In this document: one piece after another, positions 6,581 to 9,339 of the stretch
Numbering within the stretch: position 1 is the stretch's first letter
Layout: the number at the start of each line of letters is the position of its first letter
Notes under the pieces: generated by a model
The model's database searches: none
The model's input: the letters and a program-made list of their open reading frames with translations, nothing else
What the model was told of the DNA's origin: nothing
Made by a program: the position numbers and the translations under genes
Origin: Fimenecus sp045594645
GTDB taxonomy: Bacteria > Bacillota > Clostridia > Oscillospirales > Acutalibacteraceae
Direction of reading: 5' to 3'
NCBI GenBank assembly: GCA_045594645.1
Contig: JAZNYY010000088.1
Coordinates: 1-9,339, forward strand
DNA: 9,339 nucleotides

Positions 6581-7348
6581 TTATAAATCAAGAAGCCATT
6601 TATGCTTCGGGTCGTCAATTCGTGTTTTAATCCACGGGTCACCGTCAAGATGTCTAATCATCCACACATAGCACATTGAATAACCGGGGGCTGCAACCTG
6701 CTGATGTGTTTTCATTGGTGTAATGCAGAGAACACCTTGGTCCTCTACTTTATAACAATCATCACCGTTAAAGCCTACGCCAAAGCCTTGTGGCTTATCG
6801 AATTCATAATAATAAACCTCGGGCTGTGGGTGATAATGTGGCGGGTAGCTTGACCAGCAACCCGGTTTGTGAATAACCTCACCCAAAACAAGATTTGAAT
6901 AAGGTGCATTTTCGTAATCAAAAAGAGTGAGCACCTGACGGTGTGCGGTACCGCTCCATTGGTCTTTACCGAATTCCTGCAAAATCACATTTTCGGGACT
7001 ATACCACTTGCAACCGAAATCGTTTGCGTTATCGGTCTGCTGAATGAGAATTCGAGAATCAGCGTTTGCAACTACTGTAACTTCATTATTTCTTGAGAAG
7101 TGCACACAGTAAGGGCGATCAATAAACTGATTTTCACGCTTTGCGTTTTCTGTTTTGCCGTCGAAATTATACTCAACATCACCCGCAATCAAGAGAATTG
7201 CAGTTTCATTTTCAGCGTCACAGATTGCAACGCTCTCCCCTGCTTTTAAGAGCTTAATCTTGATATTCATAAGCATATCAGAATTAGCGCCATTCATTTC
7301 GCAAAGGATTTTTTCGTTGTTTGAATTGTAATTTGGATTTTCGTACAT
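6581..7348 (-). CDS. iolB: 5-deoxy-glucuronate isomerase
   Basis: IolB converts 5-deoxy-D-glucuronate into 5-dehydro-2-deoxy-D-gluconate (EC 5.3.1.30), the step between IolD and IolC. The 255-residue protein has the bicupin build of the family and is slightly shorter than the usual 270 or so. The C-terminal cupin carries probable metal ligands His171 and His173 in PPHYHPQPEV, Glu177, and His215 in MKTHQQVAAPGY. EVYYYEFDKPQGFG (177-190) is a strong IolB signature. AGGTGA precedes the ATG by 4 bases. Directly upstream of that site is the terminal hairpin of repeat copy B, so iolB is set apart from the gene before it while joined to iolD by a 15-base gap. Confidence 0.92.
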   Translation of the reverse strand: MYENPNYNSNNEKILCEMNGANSDMLMNIKIKLLKAGESVAICDAENETAILLIAGDVEYNFDGKTENAKRENQFIDRPYCVHFSRNNEVTVVANADSRILIQQTDNANDFGCKWYSPENVILQEFGKDQWSGTAHRQVLTLFDYENAPYSNLVLGEVIHKPGCWSSYPPHYHPQPEVYYYEFDKPQGFGVGFNGDDCYKVEDQGVLCITPMKTHQQVAAPGYSMCYVWMIRHLDGDPWIKTRIDDPKHKWLLDL

Positions 7349-7364
7349 ATAATCACCTATCTGT

Positions 7365-7483
7365 TCCCCTCCCTCTCAGAGGGAGGGGGCATTTTCATAA
7401 GAAAATGACGGAGGGAGTTTGTCTATTTTCTTTTTTACTCCCTCAGTCAGCTTCGCTGACAGCTCCCTCAATGAGGGAGCGGA
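7365..7483. repeat. CTCCCTC/GAGGGAG palindromic repeat, copy B
   Basis: This is the second copy of the element at 676-788, in the same orientation. Its left end is a near-perfect palindrome, cccctccctct (7366-7376) against agagggagggg (7378-7388). It keeps the gacggagggagtt string, the gtcagcttcgctgac hairpin (7447-7461) and the final ctccctc/gagggag hairpin (7463-7479, loop aat). The spacer between the two halves (about 7419-7436) differs from copy A. On the mRNA the left hairpin ends 7 bases before the iolB ribosome binding site. It fills most of the gap between the SanA-like gene and iolB. Confidence 0.85.
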
Positions 7484-7500
7484 TATATAGTTTTATTGTT

Positions 7501-8190
7501 TCACACACGCTCTTTGTCATCTGTAAGTGCACCGCTTGCGTGTATTGAAATCGGGTCGCCCAAGTATGTCGGCTCGGGTTGTGCTATGCAATAAAAGAAA
7601 TCTTTGGTGCGAGCCAACCATTCACGCATATTGTTGTGAAATCCGTATTTCATTTCATCAGCGGCTACACCATAAGCCTCAATGCCCAATTTGCGAGCAT
7701 CATAGATTGAGCGGTATAAATGATATTTTTGAGTGACAATTACCATTTTTTCAACTTGAAAAACATCGCGGGCACGGTACATCGACTCATAGGTTGAAAG
7801 ACCTGCGTGGTCCATAAACACATTGTCGGCAGGCACTCCCGCCTCAATAGCACAATCTTTCATTATGTTTACTTCGTCATATTCCTCGCGTGCGTGGTCG
7901 CCCGTCATAAGAATTCGGTCAGTACAGCCTGTAAAATAGACCTCAATTCCGAAATCAAGTCTTTCTTGAAGCATTGGCGAGGGCTCTGTACCCCAAATGC
8001 CTGCACCCATAATCATCACGCAGTCAAAGTCATAATCGCCGACCTCGTCCATTGTGAGAATGTATTCATCAACATAAGACACCATATAGGCATTTATGCC
8101 CGCAACGGCAATTCCCACAACAAGACACAGGCAGAGAACCGCGGCTAATATCCTTTTAACTGCTTTGTTTTTTAATAGCCTCTTAATCAT
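7501..8190 (-). CDS. SanA/YdcF-like (DUF218) membrane-anchored protein
   Basis: This encodes a 229-residue protein with a single hydrophobic segment at about 13-35 after a basic start (MIKRLLKNKAVKR), so it is an N-terminal membrane anchor with the rest outside the cell. The outer domain shows DUF218/SanA motifs in order: MGAGIWGTEPSPMLQERL (61-78), LMTGDH (94-99), YDEVNIM (104-110), DHAGLSTYESMYRA (127-140) and TQKYHLYRS (153-161). SanA affects vancomycin sensitivity and envelope barrier function in enterobacteria, but the biochemical activity of the family is unsettled. The gene sits between iolC and iolB, set off by a repeat on each side, and has no known role in inositol use. GGTGAA lies 4 bases upstream of the ATG. 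The family call is firm; its function here is unknown. Confidence 0.85.
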   Translation of the reverse strand: MIKRLLKNKAVKRILAAVLCLCLVVGIAVAGINAYMVSYVDEYILTMDEVGDYDFDCVMIMGAGIWGTEPSPMLQERLDFGIEVYFTGCTDRILMTGDHAREEYDEVNIMKDCAIEAGVPADNVFMDHAGLSTYESMYRARDVFQVEKMVIVTQKYHLYRSIYDARKLGIEAYGVAADEMKYGFHNNMREWLARTKDFFYCIAQPEPTYLGDPISIHASGALTDDKERV

Positions 8191-8244
8191 TTCAATTCAC
8201 CGAATTTTATGCTTTGCTAAAAGTTGCTTTTACAATACGCATTA

Positions 8245-8346
8245 TTTTCAAGCAGATTTTTCGTAAGACAATGTTGCCGAGGAGAAGCTGTATAAGTTAT
8301 ACCGCGAGCCGAAAGCAACGAAGTATTACGGAAAATATGCTGAAAA
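8245..8346. repeat. Long palindromic element directly after iolC, copy 2
   Basis: The left half at 8245-8266 pairs with the right half at 8326-8346: ttttc/gaaaa, agca/tgct, a(ttttt)/(aaaa)t and cgtaa/ttacg, with one mismatch, one G-T pair and one bulge. Inner stems are gttgc (8273-8277) with gcaac (8315-8319), and gtata with tatac (8290-8302). It matches copy 1 at 2011-2093 and keeps its folding through paired changes. It starts 3 bases past the iolC stop codon on the minus strand. No T-run follows in that direction. A further 54 bases separate it from the SanA-like ATG, where I see no convincing promoter. Confidence 0.8.
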
Positions 8347-8349
8347 GAA

Positions 8350-9339
8350 TTAAGCTCTTGCAATCATTTCGCCATATTCTTCTTTTTCTTTCTTGATAAA
8401 TTCTTTTACTGCCTCAACTGATGGCATATCCTCTGAGCAAGCGTGAGAAGCTACGAGCATTGCGGCAGAAGCTGAACCGAATTCAAGGGCATCAATAATC
8501 TCCCAACCCTCAAACACGCCGTAAAGGAATGCGCTGGCATATCCGTCACCGCCGCCGAAGGATTTAAGCAGTTTAACGGGGAATGGCTTAATCGAATAGC
8601 TTTCACCGTCATTTGTATAAGCGGTTGAGCCCTCTTTAGCGTGCTTGATAATAACGATTTTTGCATTCTGTGAGTGCCAGTATGCTGCAGTTTCTTTATC
8701 TGTCATACCTACTTTGATAAACTTCTCTGTAAGGTCATATTCTTCGCGAGAGCCAAGAATAATATCTGCTTCACGAGCAACTGAAGAATAATAAATTGCG
8801 ATTTCATCAGCATTTTTCCAGTTATATGCACGGTAGTCAATATCAAAAATAATTGGCACACCGTTTTTCTTTGCAAGTGCTACTGCTTTAAGAGCTGCTT
8901 CTCTTGATGGGCTTTCTGCAAGTGCAGTACCGGAAATCAAGATTGCTTTTGCTTTGTTGATGTATTCTTCGTCAATGTCTTCTACATCGAGTTTAAGGTC
9001 AGCTGCCTCGTTACGATACATAACGATTGAGCTTTCAGTTTCTGACTTGATTTCAGTAAATGTAAGACCGATTTTTTCGCCATTCTCACAACGCTTAATG
9101 TGAGATGTATCAATACCCTCGTTATCAAAATAGTCAGTTACGAATGTACCAAGCTGGTCATCTGAAACGCGAGCGAAAAATCCACACTTTTTACCAAGAC
9201 GAGCAAGTCCAACTGCAATATTTGCAGGTGAGCCACCTAAATATCTCTTAAATGTTGTGCTTTCGTTAAGTGGGCAATAATAGTCAACAGGATTTAAGTC
9301 AACTGCCACACGACCTAAAAGGATTAAATCAAATTCTTT
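8350..9339 (-). CDS. iolC: 5-dehydro-2-deoxygluconokinase, 5' end missing
   Basis: IolC phosphorylates 5-dehydro-2-deoxy-D-gluconate with ATP (EC 2.7.1.92), preparing it for the IolJ aldolase. It is a PfkB/ribokinase-family enzyme. The visible 329 residues begin KEFDLILLGRVAVDLNP at the window edge. This is close to the family N-terminus, so only a few codons are missing. A GTG at 9307-9309 is not the start, since conserved sequence continues upstream of it. The substrate-side PfkB signature is LGGSPANIAVGLARLG (visible 34-49). The catalytic signature reads SFGGGDGYASAF (260-271), with Asp265 as the likely base; it has GGGDG where many relatives have GAGDS or GAGDA. A fructokinase-like sugar kinase is the alternative, but the neighbouring iolB, iolD and iolE genes support IolC. 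The operon promoter is presumably upstream, outside the window. Confidence 0.92.
   Translation of the reverse strand, partial: KEFDLILLGRVAVDLNPVDYYCPLNESTTFKRYLGGSPANIAVGLARLGKKCGFFARVSDDQLGTFVTDYFDNEGIDTSHIKRCENGEKIGLTFTEIKSETESSIVMYRNEAADLKLDVEDIDEEYINKAKAILISGTALAESPSREAALKAVALAKKNGVPIIFDIDYRAYNWKNADEIAIYYSSVAREADIILGSREEYDLTEKFIKVGMTDKETAAYWHSQNAKIVIIKHAKEGSTAYTNDGESYSIKPFPVKLLKSFGGGDGYASAFLYGVFEGWEIIDALEFGSASAAMLVASHACSEDMPSVEAVKEFIKKEKEEYGEMIARA

Noticed and set aside
8198..8235. Possible promoter before the SanA-like gene (TTGTAA, 18-base spacer, CATAAA on the minus strand).
   Set aside because: Both boxes are weak, and the implied start would leave almost no leader before the ribosome binding site.
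1..9339. CRISPR array, tRNA, rRNA, riboswitch or phage/insertion-sequence genes.
   Set aside because: No regularly spaced direct repeats, tRNA-like cloverleaf, rRNA stretch, known riboswitch core or transposase/integrase frame was seen. The repeats found are dispersed palindromes.

Overview
The window holds most of a myo-inositol catabolism (iol) operon, all on the minus strand. It most likely comes from an uncultured gut-type Clostridia (Bacillota) genome. The gene content resembles Bacillota iol operons, and AGGAG-type ribosome binding sites precede most genes. The gaps carry short palindromic repeats of a kind I recall from Clostridia genomes. That taxonomic call is inference; no marker gene is present.

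Layout in transcription order (right to left): iolC (8350 to the right edge, 5' end missing), a SanA/YdcF-like membrane protein gene (7501-8190), iolB (6581-7348), iolD (4646-6565), iolE (3750-4643), iolA/mmsA (2102-3610), iolG (831-1838) and a YbaK/ProX-type aminoacyl-tRNA deacylase gene (191-661). iolB-iolD-iolE form a tight core with gaps of 15 and 2 bases. Other gaps are about 90-265 bases and are largely filled by repeats. No gene-free stretch exceeds 300 bases. No tRNA, rRNA, CRISPR array or transposase gene was seen.

Pathway: IolG oxidises myo-inositol to 2-keto-myo-inositol. IolE dehydrates it. IolD opens the ring to 5-deoxy-glucuronate. IolB isomerises that to 5-dehydro-2-deoxy-gluconate, and IolC phosphorylates it. 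An aldolase (IolJ, not in the window) would give dihydroxyacetone phosphate and malonate semialdehyde, which IolA converts to acetyl-CoA. Apart from iolA, transcription order (C-B-D-E-G) is the reverse of reaction order. The IolJ gene, a transporter and the regulator are absent and may lie upstream of iolC or elsewhere.

The least ordinary content is in the gaps. At least three palindromic repeat families occur, in the same orientation at comparable positions around operon genes: (a) a CTCCCTC/GAGGGAG element just upstream of the iolB and ybaK ribosome binding sites; (b) a long hairpin element directly after the iolA and iolC stop codons; (c) GGGTCG...CGACCC hairpins with shared outer ends. 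Families (b) and (c) show base changes on one arm matched by changes on the other. This looks like REP/MITE-type or structured-RNA elements rather than random sequence. I saw no clear new multi-gene system; the SanA-like gene inside the operon is the only unexpected coding content.
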